This document shows, one piece after another, positions 23,241 through 34,158 of a stretch of 64,000 nucleotides of DNA. This stretch comes from Cryptomeria japonica (lineage: Eukaryota > Streptophyta > Pinopsida > Cupressales > Cupressaceae): assembly GCF_030272615.1 (NCBI RefSeq), contig NC_081409.1, positions 245,419,502 to 245,483,501 on the forward strand, given 5' to 3'. The stretch's first letter is position 1. Each line of letters opens with the position of its first letter. The notes beneath the pieces are model-generated. The model ran no database searches. It saw only the letters and a program-made list of their open reading frames with translations, and was not told where the DNA came from. A program made the translations under genes and the position numbers.

Positions 23241-24590
23241 AAGGCATTAGTATCCAGGATGGACAACTCTGATAATTGGATCATTGATGGTGGTTGTTCA
23301 CATCATATGACCAGTGATCAGAGAAAATTTCCTTCTCTGAAGGAATTCGATGGCGAAGTTGTAAGATTTGGTAATGATTCACCCTGCATAGTTAAAGGTA
23401 AGGGAACTATTTCTCTTAATGGAAAGAGTAGTGCAAATGATGTCTACTGGGTTGAAGGTCTAAAGAACAATCTTTTGAGTGTGGCACAACTCAATGACAA
23501 AGGATACCCATTGGAGATTAAAAATTGTATGTGCAAAATCTATGACAACAAAGGTGAATTGATTGCAACCGGGAAGCAAACTAAAGGTAACCTGTTTCAC
23601 CTTAATCCTAGAGTCAACAACTGTTTAATTGCAAAGATAGATGATAGTTGGCTTTGGCATAGGAGATTTTGTCATATAAACTTTGATAACATTGTTAAAG
23701 TGAGTAAGTCCAAGACAGTGAGAGGTTTGCCCCAGTTAGACATACCTATTAATGCTCTAGGCAAAGAATGTTAGTTGGGAAAGATGGCATCCTCAACTTT
23801 CAAGAGAATTTTTTTTTCAGCGGAACATTTGTTAGATTTGGTTCATACAAATCTTTGTGGACCAATAAGAACAAAAAGTATTCAAGGTGACAGATATTTT
23901 ATGATCTTCACTAATGATTGCTCAAGGATGATGTGGGTCACATTCTTGAAGGATAAGATTGAAGCTTTTGGTAAGTTCAAGGCATTCAGGGGCTTAGTTG
24001 AGAAGGAGAGCGGTAAGAAGATAAAGTGTTACGAAAACTTTCTGGAGAGAAGCTGTCAGCACAACTGTCTACACTATGAACAAGATTCTGATAAAGAGAG
24101 GTAAGGACAAGACTCCTTATGAATATTGGTATGGAAGATCACCCGATGTTAGTTATTTTGGAATATTTGGAAGTAAATGTTTTATTGAGAGGTGATTATA
24201 TTAGCAAATTTGAGGCTAAAAGTGATGAAGGTATATTTCTTGGCTATTCCACCAAGAGTAAGGCCTAGAAGTGTTTTAACAACTGGACACAGAGAATTAT
24301 TGAGAGTGCTGATGTTCGAGTGGATGAAAATCTTGGTCTCAGAGGAAACCTGTTCAAAGAAAAAGGATGAAGATCCTTGCATTTTGTTTTTGGAACCAGA
24401 AACTATGAAATCTGAAATTGGCAAAGCAAATATTGATGTACCAGTTCAACCAGAACAAATAAATTCAGAAGAAGATGATGATAATGAAAAAGATGAACCT
24501 GAAGATAATGACGATGATAACAAAAAAGTTGAACCTGAAGATAATGACGATGATAATAAAAAAGTTGAACCTGAAGAGTTAGAGACAGAG
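23241..24590 (+). pseudogene. pol: Protease and integrase, copia element; integrase core deleted, RT absent
   Basis: Protease motif WIIDGGCSHHMT has DGG where family members have DSG, an active-site change. The integrase zinc finger is WHRRFCHINFDNI...GKEC with TAG in place of Gln at 23772, then the core start LDLVHTNLCGPIRTKSIQGD with Asn where the first catalytic Asp is expected. After KIKC (about 24030) the frame jumps directly into sequence matching the later integrase/linker region (KTPYEYWYGRSPDVSYFGIFG in another frame). About 100 residues, including the second Asp and the Glu, are therefore missing. It ends in an acidic linker with about 36 bp tandem repeats (EPEDNDDDNKKV). Confidence 0.88.
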
Positions 24591-24599
24591 AGAATGGGA

Positions 24600-24621
24600 T
24601 AGGAATAATGGGATAGGAATA

Positions 24622-24687
<66 letters not shown>

Positions 24688-24814
24688 GGGGTAAGAGAGA
24701 GAATAGGAGATAGGAAGAGAGGTAGAGAATATGATAAGGAGAGGGGGAGGGAGAGAGAGGGGGAGAGAGGGGAGATTGGGAGAGAGGGAGAGGGAGGGAA
24801 GAGATGGGGAGAAA

Positions 24815-24880
<66 letters not shown>

Positions 24881-25053
24881 GATAAGGAGAGGGGGAGAGA
24901 GAGGAGATTAGGAGAGAGGTAGAGTGAGGGTAGAGATGGGGAGAATAGGATAGAGGGAGAGGGGGAGAGAGAATATGAGAGAGAGAGAGAGAGTAGGATA
25001 AGATAATGAGAGGGAGAGGGAGAGAGAGTTAGAGACATAGAGAGAAGGGGATA

Positions 25054-25112
<59 letters not shown>

Positions 25113-25290
25113 GAGAGACATGAGGCAGAGAGAGAACAAGAAGGAGAAAAGTGTGAGAGACTTGACAGAGAGAAGTGTGAGGGAGAGAGAGATGAGATAG
25201 AACTCAAGGAGGATAATTAGGGCTCAGAATAGACAGAGACGGTGACAGGGGAAGGAAGATGAGAGAGAGAGGGGAAGAGAGACATGCATG
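24600..25290. repeat. Long interrupted (GA)n microsatellite
   Basis: Nearly 700 bp of AG/GA and GGGA runs with four long pure stretches (about 24624-24682, 24818-24878, 25060-25110 and shorter ones). It begins inside the acidic coding repeat of the copia element (GAGACAGAGAG...), so expansion of a purine-rich coding repeat is a plausible origin. Confidence 0.95.
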
Positions 25291-25430
25291 CATACAAACA
25301 TATATACATATATCTATATAAATATATGTCTATATAACTATAGATATGCATATATACATACATAAACATATATTATATATGTGTCTATACATATGTGTAC
25401 TAAATGCTAAGTTTACAAGCATACATTATT
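25285..25430. repeat. TA-rich low-complexity DNA (ATATACAT/TATGTC runs)
   Basis: Imperfect ATAC/ATAT/CATA repeats between the GA microsatellite and the palindrome array. No coding content. Confidence 0.8.
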
Positions 25431-26413
25431 ATGTTTTCATAACCCATACGGGTTTTGTGAAACACAAAATAATGGTTTTAGTTCTGCATAACCCATATGG
25501 GTTATGTAGAACTATGAATTGTACTTTTTTTTTCAAAACCCGTGCGGGTTTTGGCTTGGTAAGAGGGTTGGAAAATGACCCTAAGGCTTGCAAGCCAATT
25601 TCCCCCCATTTTTGTCCTTTTATATGTTTTTTCATCTTCCAACATTGTTTCTCAACTTTGTCGTCATCAAGTTTACAAATGATCAAGTGGGCATCTGTAA
25701 AATTACCACCATAATCTCACACATCTTCTTAGTTTTATGACCATATAATGTTTTCTATTTTTGGACAACATTAGCATACTAAACTTTAATTTTCTTTACC
25801 AGTGCCTTGACAGTCCTCACAAACATATGTCTACTATTTTTTTAATAACTTTTGATATAGTTGACCAAATTCAAAATAAATTACATATTATTGTTCTACA
25901 CTAGATTCTATACACTTTTAAAAAAATAATTTGCATTTTTGATTATTTTGATGCAAGTTATGTCCAACGCGCGAACAGGTACCAAATTTTTAGGATGCGG
26001 TCACTTCAAAAAATCATAAAAAACAAAATACTCAATGGAGAATTATAAAAATATACACAACTTCTAGATCTCACTCTTACCTATCATCCTACCAAAGGGT
26101 TTTGCAAAATACTAAATCTAACTATATATTTTGTGCAGCGCACGAAAATAGCTATGTTATGCTTTTCTGAAAAAATCAGGAACAATTTTTCTTGCGTGAG
26201 AGGTTTGACCCTCTTAATCTTATCCAATTTTAAAAAACTTTAGTAGTTTAAAAACTAGATTCAGAGCACTACAATTTTTATTCTTTTCTCAACTCTTAGT
26301 TTTTAGTGCATGGCCTTCAAATATCTCTTTGAAGTTCAGGTTTACTTGTTTTTAGAAAAAAAAAGTGGCCACTTATACCCCCCTTTTTGTTCACCATCTT
26401 GGTGCACTTACCC
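25431..26413. mobile_element. Degenerate TIR DNA transposon, right end at 26413
   Basis: The right end on the minus strand reads GGGTAAGTGCACCAAGATGG, the same terminus as the elements ending at 17411 and 50985. As in the 49360-50985 element, subterminal DNA reads like GTGGCCACTTTTT close to the end. The left end should lie near 25400 beside the palindrome array but is not recognisable; it may be overgrown by microsatellite. No coding capacity seen, so a non-autonomous copy. Confidence 0.5.
25441..25550. repeat. Three palindromes AACCCRTRYGGGTT
   Basis: AACCCATACGGGTT (25441-25454), AACCCATATGGGTT (25490-25503) and AACCCGTGCGGGTT (25537-25550) are spaced 47-49 bp apart. Two are perfect or near-perfect palindromes around ATAC/ATAT. 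The sequence between them is not repeated. Confidence 0.88.
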
Positions 26414-26414
26414 A

Positions 26415-26416
26415 TA

Positions 26417-26449
<33 letters not shown>

Positions 26450-26578
26450 TCTTCAATTGAATTGCTTGCATATTTTTATTACTTGTAATTTATTTATTTA
26501 TTTATTAGTTTCATATATGTATATAAAAATATATAAAATTAAAATATTTATATATTTGCTAGTTATTTATTTTTAGTC

Positions 26579-26623
<45 letters not shown>

Positions 26624-26960
26624 TCTCATTTTTATTGTTGTCATCTTCTTTTTTAGTTTGATTAAATTTTGGTTTTTTATTTTTATTTATTTATTTGTTT
26701 TTCTACCTTTTGCCTTTTTTCCTCTTTGTTATTTTTCATTCTTTTTTAATTACTTAATGGTTTGTTCCTCATTATTTATTTATTTTTCATTCTTTCTTTT
26801 TAATCTCCTTTGCTTTTCATTTTTTATTGTTCCTCTTTTTCTTTCTTTTTTTCTTCCTTTTTTTCTTTCTATTATTTTTTCATTTTCTTTCTTACTTGTC
26901 CCCCTTTTTCTTTCCTTTTTCCTTTCCTCTTTGGTCTTTGTGCCCTACTCCACCTCCCTC
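26415..26960. repeat. CATA, TA and pyrimidine-rich simple repeats
   Basis: (CATA)n at about 26415-26448, a pure (TA)n run at about 26580-26621, then about 300 bp of T-rich TTTC/TTTA sequence to about 26950. Long open frames here are only low-complexity translation. Confidence 0.88.
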
Positions 26961-27010
26961 ACTCTTATATATCATCTGGCCAAGGTGTGCAATCTATCTT
27001 CTATATTTAT

Positions 27011-27060
27011 ACAACTCTCTCATCCTGATGATGGATCGTGGAATGTGATATGAAACGTCT
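27011..27060 (+). other. Hammerhead-like core motif (CTGATGA...GAAAC) in a dispersed repeat
   Basis: CTGATGA at 27025-27031 and GAAAC at 27052-27056 flank a 20-base segment that can fold as a stem (GGATCGT with GTGATAT, two standard positions lost). A second, more decayed copy at 32079-32125 keeps the pairing segment (AATCGC...GTGATCT) but has lost part of both core boxes. Paired stems I and III were not found, so this may be only a resemblance. Confidence 0.3.
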
Positions 27061-27527
27061 CTCTTTTTATATATACAACTCACACAGTTGAATCTAGAAG
27101 TGCAACATATTTTCTCTATTCTTATAAGTTGATAACATAGAATATTCAAATATCAATATCATATATCATAAATTATTGTTCTCTTTAATCAAATAACCTT
27201 CTATAATTATTACCATTCTTTATTATGTTGCCTCAAATATAAAATATAATCAAGAGCTAAGTTTTCAAAGAATAACCTATGTAATATGGAACAATAATGA
27301 AAGCCACTTAATATCTATGAAAGTCTGTAGCATTCCTATTCCAGAAACCAACCCCCAAGGTTTAGACTTAAGGTAATATTTCTTTCCTATTGCTAACCCT
27401 TGCCCACATAAAGAGTTGTATCATTAACAAGCTTAAATAGTGATATTCATCATAATAATTTATCTAAACTCATTTACAATGTCATTCATAACTCAAAAGT
27501 TATTGCATATAAGAAAATTATCTACCC
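27061..27527. other. AT-rich sequence without recognisable gene
   Basis: Nothing coding seen. The first 100 bp continue the similarity to 32126-32200 (diverged repeat). The LINE poly(A) end starts at 27528. Confidence 0.6.
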
Positions 27528-27872
27528 CTTTTTTTTTGGTCGGTAAAGGCAGAGCCAAGATTTATATTAATTTGGATTAAATACAAAAATTTCTTAGCTG
27601 AGAATCATACCATTAAAACCTATTCTCAACAATCCCAACAAAACATGATTTCCTCGGCAGGCAAGAAAACATTAAACTTATGGTTTGACCATTTTAACAG
27701 AGCCATCAAAATTAAGCAGTTTGAAAAAAATGGGACTAGAAACGTTTATGGCAGATTCCCAACTGCCTAGAACTAGAGAGTTTAAGCATGATAATAAGAA
27801 ACCAAAATAAACTTTATACAATTATGTGCTAAGTATCGAGAAGGGAAATTGACACAACAACAAAAAGAGAGC

Positions 27873-28639
27873 CTAGCTTGCAATGGGAGGATTAGATTGG
27901 TGCAGCTCAATTCTGGCTCTTCCACAGCCTCTGCCTGCTAGACGACCCTGACCACAACCCGCACCCCTACGACCTCTTCTCGAACCACCCTTGCGACTAT
28001 GTTCAGCTTGGGCCTCTGTCTCTGCAGCTTTCATAGGCAAGATTCCATTCAGTTTTGCAAACTGGAATAGTCCTCCTATTTTCCCCGGGCCTCTATATTT
28101 TCTCCTAAAAACCTCCATTTAAGATAGCTCAAACCAACTCCAGCAAAGACTTTGTGTTTGTCCAAATGTTTTCCTTTCAGATCCAGTAGGAAAGGGTAGT
28201 ATTTTATGAGCTCTCCGTGAGCATTGAAAAGGATCCGGTCGCTTGGCCAAGGTGCCCCAGAGTCGTGGAGGGCCTTATTCAATATTTCTTGGAATTCCTA
28301 AAGAATTTCCTCAGGAAAAAGCTCCTTGGTAAGGCTCCAAATAGCTTGCTTGGGTAGCTTTTGGTCCAAAAGAGAAGCCACAAACCTAGGAGAGATGCAG
28401 GTATTGTCTCACGGGTACTCTTCCCTGCTCAAATGGGTACTACCCAGGATCATTTTAACTACAAGTAGAACTAGAGGGTCCGCATGGATGAGGAGATGCT
28501 TCAGTCTCAAATCCGTGATCCTTCTGAAAGAAACCTGACGAGTGGAGGCGTTGAGGGAAATGGGAGTGTTTGCACCAAAGCATGAGGAGGGCCTTGGGTA
28601 GATGCTCATGATGAATCCGAACAGTGGTTCAGAAGACAT
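27873..28639 (-). pseudogene. Unrecognised coding-like region 3' of LINE ORF2, Arg/Gly-rich end
   Basis: Starts MSSEPLFGFIMSIYPR at 28639 and runs to about 28412. After a frameshift it continues (SPRFVASLLDQKLPKQAIW...) to a C-terminus rich in Arg and Gly (GGSRRGRRGAGCGQGRLAGR) ending at 27873. It carries at least one frameshift and one stop. RG-rich tails often bind nucleic acid. I do not recognise the family. The other LINE (33485-40117) has no such region after its RNase H. It may be a captured or extra LINE ORF, or a retrocopy. Confidence 0.4.
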
Positions 28640-29149
28640 GTTGATCAGAGAAAAGAAGACAAGTGAGAAAGGAAAACCAGAGTGAATAATGAAAGTTTTG
28701 CAGGAAAGAAATGAAGGTTGCGTGCAGAAAACGCTTCAGTAGGAAAATCGGGTGCACGTCTCAACACCTAATAATGAGGAGCGGATGAGCATGAAAGACT
28801 CCCATGAAGGTGACAGAGGATAAATGTCTAGATCAAGCCAAATCTTCCCAAGCGCAGATAAAAAGAGCAACCTGCGGACAACTCATACAAAAGATACAGA
28901 ATGACGACGGGAGCTAGCTGGAACTTCGAAAAGCGTAGATAGAAGGAGACGTGGATAGGTTAAGCGAAATGTTGGCAAAGATGAACCAGACCCACCATAA
29001 ACCCTAGGTTTAAGTGGATGCTTGAATTCAAATAAAATAAATAGCCGTTAACGCAAACCGCCAAAGGAGAGCGGGTAAAATCATTCAAAATTAAATTCTG
29101 CATTCCTCAATCTGGTTGACAGAAAGCGCCCCAAAACTCTAGAAGGATG

Positions 29150-29940
29150 AAACTTGCTAGAAGACCTGATCTGCATTACCACTAACCTGAATACTCTGAG
29201 CCCACCAATGAATGAAAGAACCTTGAGCTGCTATTTTTGATAAGGCATCTACCACCGCATTCGCTTCCTTGTAGATATGTTTGGCCTCAAAATTCTCAAG
29301 TCTGTTCAAATTTTCTAAGATTTTTTCTAGAATTGCTTGAAGTCTCCAGTTTGGGTTTTTTTATTCCTTATTGCATTTATTGCTATCTCTGAGTCTCCTT
29401 CCACTGAGACATTTCTTAGGCCATGGTCGATGCAATCCTTCAAACCAAGTTGCAGAGCAGTGAATTCTGCTATATTATTGGTGTCTGGGGGAATTGGCTT
29501 TGCCATTTTCCCTATAATTGCTCCTGATTGATCTCTGATTACGTAGCCGATTTCAGAGGGGCTAGGATTGCCTCTGGAAGCCCCATCAAAGTTTAATTTC
29601 ACCCAATTCGGCTTTGGGGGGACCAGGTTGCATCTTTTCTGGCATTGATTTTTTGACCAGAGGATGAAGGGATGCTAATTCTTTGTCACTTTAGACTGAT
29701 ATTTTCATCCCATGAAGAAAAGACTTTGAGTTGATCCAAAGAAAACGCTATTCTGCAATTGACTGAGTCCACTATTGTCGATTCAATTGAGTTTAAAATT
29801 GATTCCTGCCTCCTAGCTTTGCCTTCAAATAACCTACGATTCCTTTCTTTCCAGATTTCCCATATTAAGCATGATGGGGACACTTCCAAAATTTGACTCA
29901 GGGAGCTCTCCTTGAGAGGAAGGGGCCAACTTTGGAATAG
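29150..29940 (-). pseudogene. ORF2 C-terminus with RNase H, minus-strand LINE
   Basis: The segment before RNase H has PSCLIWEIWKERNRRLFEG, typical of plant LINEs. After a frameshift, the RNase H domain reads KLNFDGASRGNPSPSEIGY (catalytic Asp), NNIAEFTALQLGL (Glu), VEGDSEIAINAI (Asp), then EANAVVDALSKIA (last Asp region). It would digest template RNA during target-primed reverse transcription. The reverse transcriptase is absent because of 5' truncation. Confidence 0.88.
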
Positions 29941-30010
29941 AGACTTGATGCCATTCGACAGGGTACTATTGGTAAAGATATCAACACATTTACGAATATT
30001 CTAATGGAAG

Positions 30011-30586
30011 CAATTTATGGTTTCCAATATATGAACTATAGTAATCCACCCTTGCATATATTTTAATCTCTTTACCTAAACCTAAACATTACATTGGTTT
30101 AATACACAAAGGAAGACTTTATTGCATATTTCTTGGTTGAGAAATGCCTTCCAACTAAAGATGCATGCAAATGCTAAGGCATAGATAAGGTTTGTGAATC
30201 GTTGATGATATAATTCCACTCTGTAATATTTTCATCCTATTGCTAGAACAAAACTATTTAATCTCATTACAAATGCATATCATGGTAATTCCTATCCTTA
30301 TGAAAATCCAATAACTTCTCTAATGCATGCAACGATTTCATTCTGAGAATACAATGTGCCAAAATTATTTTTGCAATGATTTCATTCTGAGAATACAATG
30401 TGCCAAAATTATTTTCCCCATATTTGCATTTGCCGCCTTGTTTAATTGCTTATAATGCCAAAACCTGATCTACACCCATTCTCTTAGTGTGCATCCCCAT
30501 AATAATCCTCTTTCAAAATCTTATCACTTTCATGTGACTGCAATTATTTCTCCCCTAAAAATGGTTCAATTTCATCTTCTCATTAT
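30011..30586. other. AT-rich sequence; no gene seen
   Basis: Nothing recognisable apart from the 44 bp tandem duplication at 30328-30415. Confidence 0.6.
30328..30415. repeat. 44 bp tandem duplication
   Basis: Two adjacent 44 bp copies beginning TGCAACGATTTC and TGCAATGATTTC differ at a single base, C to T in a CpG. This points to a fairly recent slippage or repair event. Confidence 0.95.
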
Positions 30587-32835
30587 TTTGAATCTTGGTA
30601 GTTTGACTCTTTTTATTAGATACCATCATCCTCACTAATTGTGTGGAATCAATTCAACTGAAACTCTTTGACATGAATACTTATTTATTAAGTAATTCAA
30701 TTATGTATTCATTTGATATAAGATGATAGAAATAAATGTCAATTGATATAAATAATCCACACTCTATGTAATATAACATAAAGCTGTTACTTAAATGCTA
30801 TCTTCTTTCTTATAATAAATCACTAAATGATCTGAAAGATAAAATGAAAAAATATTCACAATAAATCTATTTTGTATGATTAGAATACATGCTTTCTATT
30901 TTGGGTCAAAATTTCTTACAACTTGTCATTATGCGGCACATTGCAGACATATCTATTTGATTAGAATTATCTAGTTTTTGTTTATCTAACATGTTAGTGG
31001 CATTGAAGTGATTGTCCCGTTTTTAAATCTTACCCCAAAAAATCCTTTGGAGCGATCATTTATGAGTCAACATATACAGGTTAGATAGATCATTGACAAT
31101 GTGGGCATAAAAGTACTGGCATAGGCTGTATGGCTTGACAACAGCATTGAATGTTGTAATAATAATAATTATGTATATGACAGTGTATGACTTTTAAACT
31201 AGTAATGAATGCTGTATGACATATAGCTAGAGACACAGGACATGTTCAACAAAGTACTTACTCTGAAATACTGTGCACATCTTTACATGGGAGGTTTATG
31301 TGGTCATGGTAAGCTTGTCACATTGCTTAAATTATTGTATTGGTTGGATTGAAGTTTTGAATTTTATTAATACATATAATTTTATGGAAGTTCTTGTCAT
31401 TTGGCATGCAGTAGAGTGTAGTTGTATTCTTGATTGGTATCAGATTATTTGTGAATCAGATTTTCGGGTGGTGGTGATTCTGCTGAATGAGTATCGATTA
31501 GATGAGGTTAGCTGGCATTAGGCAGATCCTTTGGTTGTGCAATTCCTTGGAATTTGTTACTTTCTGTCATATTCTTAGGGAGTGGAATGGAGTTGCTGAT
31601 TGTTTAATGGCCAAATGGGCTTCTGACCATGGGTAGGACTGAAATATAGTGGATAAGGGACAATTCTCTTAAATGTCACATTTGTTGGATACATTAGTAG
31701 ATGTGGACAAAGCTCTGTGACTTTTTCTTTGCTGGGTGTGTGGCCTTCTTGCTTTGTATCTCTTTCTTTAATTGAATAAATTTTTACCTCTCTTTTTTAG
31801 TTTAAGATAGTCAGTAGACTGTCAATTATGTAAACATAATCACAATACAGCAGATATTACAAGCATAGCATAATAGTTTATATTAACATTAATTTTCATG
31901 ATTATTTATAGTTTGATTTATTTATTCTTGTTCTTCTTAATTTGATTTCTCAATTTTTTGTCTGTATTTTTATTTGCCTTCTTTGAACTTTGTGCAACCA
32001 TTTCTTTCTCTCCCCTTTCTTCTCTCCCACGTTTTTATCAATTTTGATCTGCATTTTTATCTACTTTTATTACAGCTCTCTCATCCAAATGATGAATCGC
32101 AGAATGTGATCTGAATCATTGATACAAATAAATCTTACACAGATTAATCCAAAAATATAACTCGCTAATCTTATTATAAGTAGCATGTATTTGTCCAATT
32201 ATCTGACCTGCTAAATATTAAATGATTCTACATAGCAAATCTGACATCCTGTTATTAGTGCCACAGACATAGGTAATGGTCTATGTTGAAGAGTATAATT
32301 GGTTTGTAGAGGGTATGATTACTGGTGCAGCAGCTTACATTTACTTTGGTATGGTGCAGCAGGTTGACATATTGTTTAAAATATTTTTTGGGGGGTGTTT
32401 TTTAAGCTGGAACACATGTTATATTTGGCTTACAATTCAAGCTAACCTTACGAATTTCTAAGAATAAAGCTTTAAAGACTTCCAAGAAAGCTTATAGGTA
32501 TGAAGTTGCCTTTTATTTCTGTAGTTTACAATATTTTCAGTTTTGTATTGTTTTTTATCTCTACAATTTTGTCACTCTTTTTTATCTAAATATTTTTTCC
32601 ATTAAAAGCGGGTACATTTATAATTGGGGGCCTAAAGAAATCTACAAAGATGGTCTCACATCAAAAGAAAAATTAAAAACTAATTCATTGAATATAAAAA
32701 ATTATAAAAAATAATTATAATCATATTAAGTTTAGTAATTCATATTGCAATGCGTAGATAAGTGATTAATTGGCAAAGTGCATCGAGTCTAACCTGTAAG
32801 CTGTAAGTTTTAAGCCATGATTCTATCCTTTGTCA
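30587..32835. repeat. Segmental duplication, copy A
   Basis: Collinear with copy B (33283-33484 plus 40118-42050). Shared blocks include AGATACCATCA near 30620/33305, GAAAAAATATTCA near 30846/40150, GACAATGTGG near 31097/40363, CTGACCTGCTAAATATTAA near 32205/41085, AGAGGGTATGATTACTGGT near 32310/41712 and AACCTG(T/C)AAGCTGTAAG near 32790/42020. Copy A holds a LINE fragment that copy B lacks. No gene recognised in the duplicated DNA. Confidence 0.8.
31290..31800 (+). mobile_element. LINE 3' fragment (RNase H end and 3' UTR) in copy A
   Basis: Broken frames give SDFRVVVILLNEYRLDEVSW and then REWNGVADCLMAKWAS, which match the end of plant LINE RNase H. The 3' tail TTGAATAAATTTTTACCTC resembles LINE 3' ends. 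The sequence is absent from copy B at the corresponding point (near 40560). Confidence 0.65.
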
Positions 32836-33282
32836 TCTTATATGAATAGGAATCAAAACAAACTTTCTAAATATTTCTTATTAAATTCTCTTTATTTTTT
32901 TGAAATAATTATTAAATTTATCCTATAATAAATTTACATCTAATTAATTATTATTTACTCTTGTACTGAATTGCCCACTTTTTCCTTCATTTTCAGCAGT
33001 GGCCCATGTTTGTCCCTTCCAAACTGACTAATTATTGGTCTCACATGAATGGATACACAACCAGTTGACATCAAGACAGCTGAAAAGAAAACAAATATCA
33101 CATGGAATCTTGCAGTACCAATAATAATATTTTTTCTCATCTTTTTCAGGAAACAAGTTGGATTATATAGATGTGTCTTTATATATAGTTAGATGAAAGT
33201 GGCCTTTTTGTCAAGCAGTAATGTTTGCCAAAGTAATTCAGGTATCGAACTTGATCTGTATGTGTTTATGGAGGTTTGAATC

Positions 33283-33484
33283 TTTATAGTTGACTTCTTT
33301 TATCAGATACCATCACCCTCGTCAGTTGTGTTAAATCAATTGAATTACAATTCTTGAAAATAAATATTTATTAAGTGATTTAATTATCTATTTCTTAAAT
33401 ATAAGATGACGATATAAATAAATGTTATATCATTATTTAATGTTATAAATTAAACCACAAATCCTTGATGTTTTAAATAAAACC
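33283..33484. repeat. Segmental duplication, copy B, part left of the LINE
   Basis: Matches 30590-30790 of copy A. It stops at the LINE insertion; the last 10 bases, AAATAAAACC (33475-33484), are the probable target-site duplication. Confidence 0.78.
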
Positions 33485-34135
33485 TTGGGTGTTGATATTG
33501 GTCCAGATGGGGGTCATTTCTCAAAGGCTGAAACTCGAATCCCTGAGGTTTTGATAGATAGTGACAAACCCGTGGGTGCTGATGTTGTTCTAGACGAGCA
33601 TCTCATTGCTTAGGTACAGGATATTGTTTACACTAATAAGGTCTCTCTTAATTCTCCTTTAGCTAATAAGGTAATTTCTTCGATTTTGGTTGATTTGGGT
33701 ACTTTGGAGAATGACTTGGCTGCTTTTCCCACCAATAACTCTTTTGAGCTTCTCAACATGGATAAGACTTTGGTGGCTTCAGGTCTTTTGTCATCTTTGG
33801 CTCCCTTGGTCTCAGATAAGGAGGAGATTAGGGTAGATAAGGTACCCGTGGAGGTCACTCTTGGGCTTCCTTTGGTTCAAACCCCTCTTCTCCCTACCTC
33901 ACCCTTCTCTACTCCAGGGAAAAGGGGTCACAAGCCCAAGCATACTAAAACTAAATTAGAAATTGATGTGGGAATTTAAACAACTATTCTTTCTTCTTTG
34001 GAGACTTCCAGAAAGAAAAGATCAAAGAAGCCCTTTAGTCCACCTCTCACAAGAGCCTTAGCTTCTAAATGAAGTCTGCATAAGTTTTTTTTGGCAGGAT
34101 TGGTTTCTCCAGTTTCTTTGAATGTTTCGAGGGGA
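33485..34135 (+). pseudogene. ORF1 C-terminal part, LINE
   Basis: Open from the truncation point with a stop at about 33613 and a long open part 33686-33979. It contains a Ser/Thr/Pro-rich region and a basic stretch (GKRGHKPKHTKTKLEI, RKKRSKKPF). Placement directly before the endonuclease ORF fits ORF1, the RNA-binding LINE protein. No zinc knuckle is left. Confidence 0.6.
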
Positions 34136-34158
34136 GCTGATGCTTCCCCTTAGGCCCA

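Larger units (their letters stand above)
20785..24600 (+). mobile_element. Truncated Ty1/copia LTR retrotransposon
   Basis: 5' LTR, tRNA-Met primer site, gag, protease, integrase with a deletion, then loss of everything from reverse transcriptase on. The order protease-integrase before RT marks it as copia. The element stops in an acidic repeat at about 24590 and runs straight into a GA microsatellite; no 3' LTR is seen in the window. Confidence 0.92.
27528..30010 (-). mobile_element. 5'-truncated LINE (L1-type), 3' portion only
   Basis: The left border is a T run on the + strand. On the element strand it ends ...GGCTCTGCCTTTACCGACC followed by a short poly(A), typical of plant LINE 3' ends. 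It contains the C-terminal zinc finger/RNase H part of ORF2 and, 3' of it, an unrecognised coding-like region. The 5' end near 30010 is approximate; no clear target duplication was found. Confidence 0.75.

Noticed and set aside
24403-25207. Long minus-strand open frames rich in Ser and Leu
   Set aside because: They are translation of the (CT)n side of the GA microsatellite; no start context and no non-repetitive content.
26658-27053. Open frame of 131 codons rich in Phe and Leu, membrane-protein-like
   Set aside because: Translation of a T-rich low-complexity tract; hydrophobicity follows from base composition.
30070-30090. Telomere-like CCTAAACCTAAAC
   Set aside because: Only two units; too short to call an interstitial telomere.
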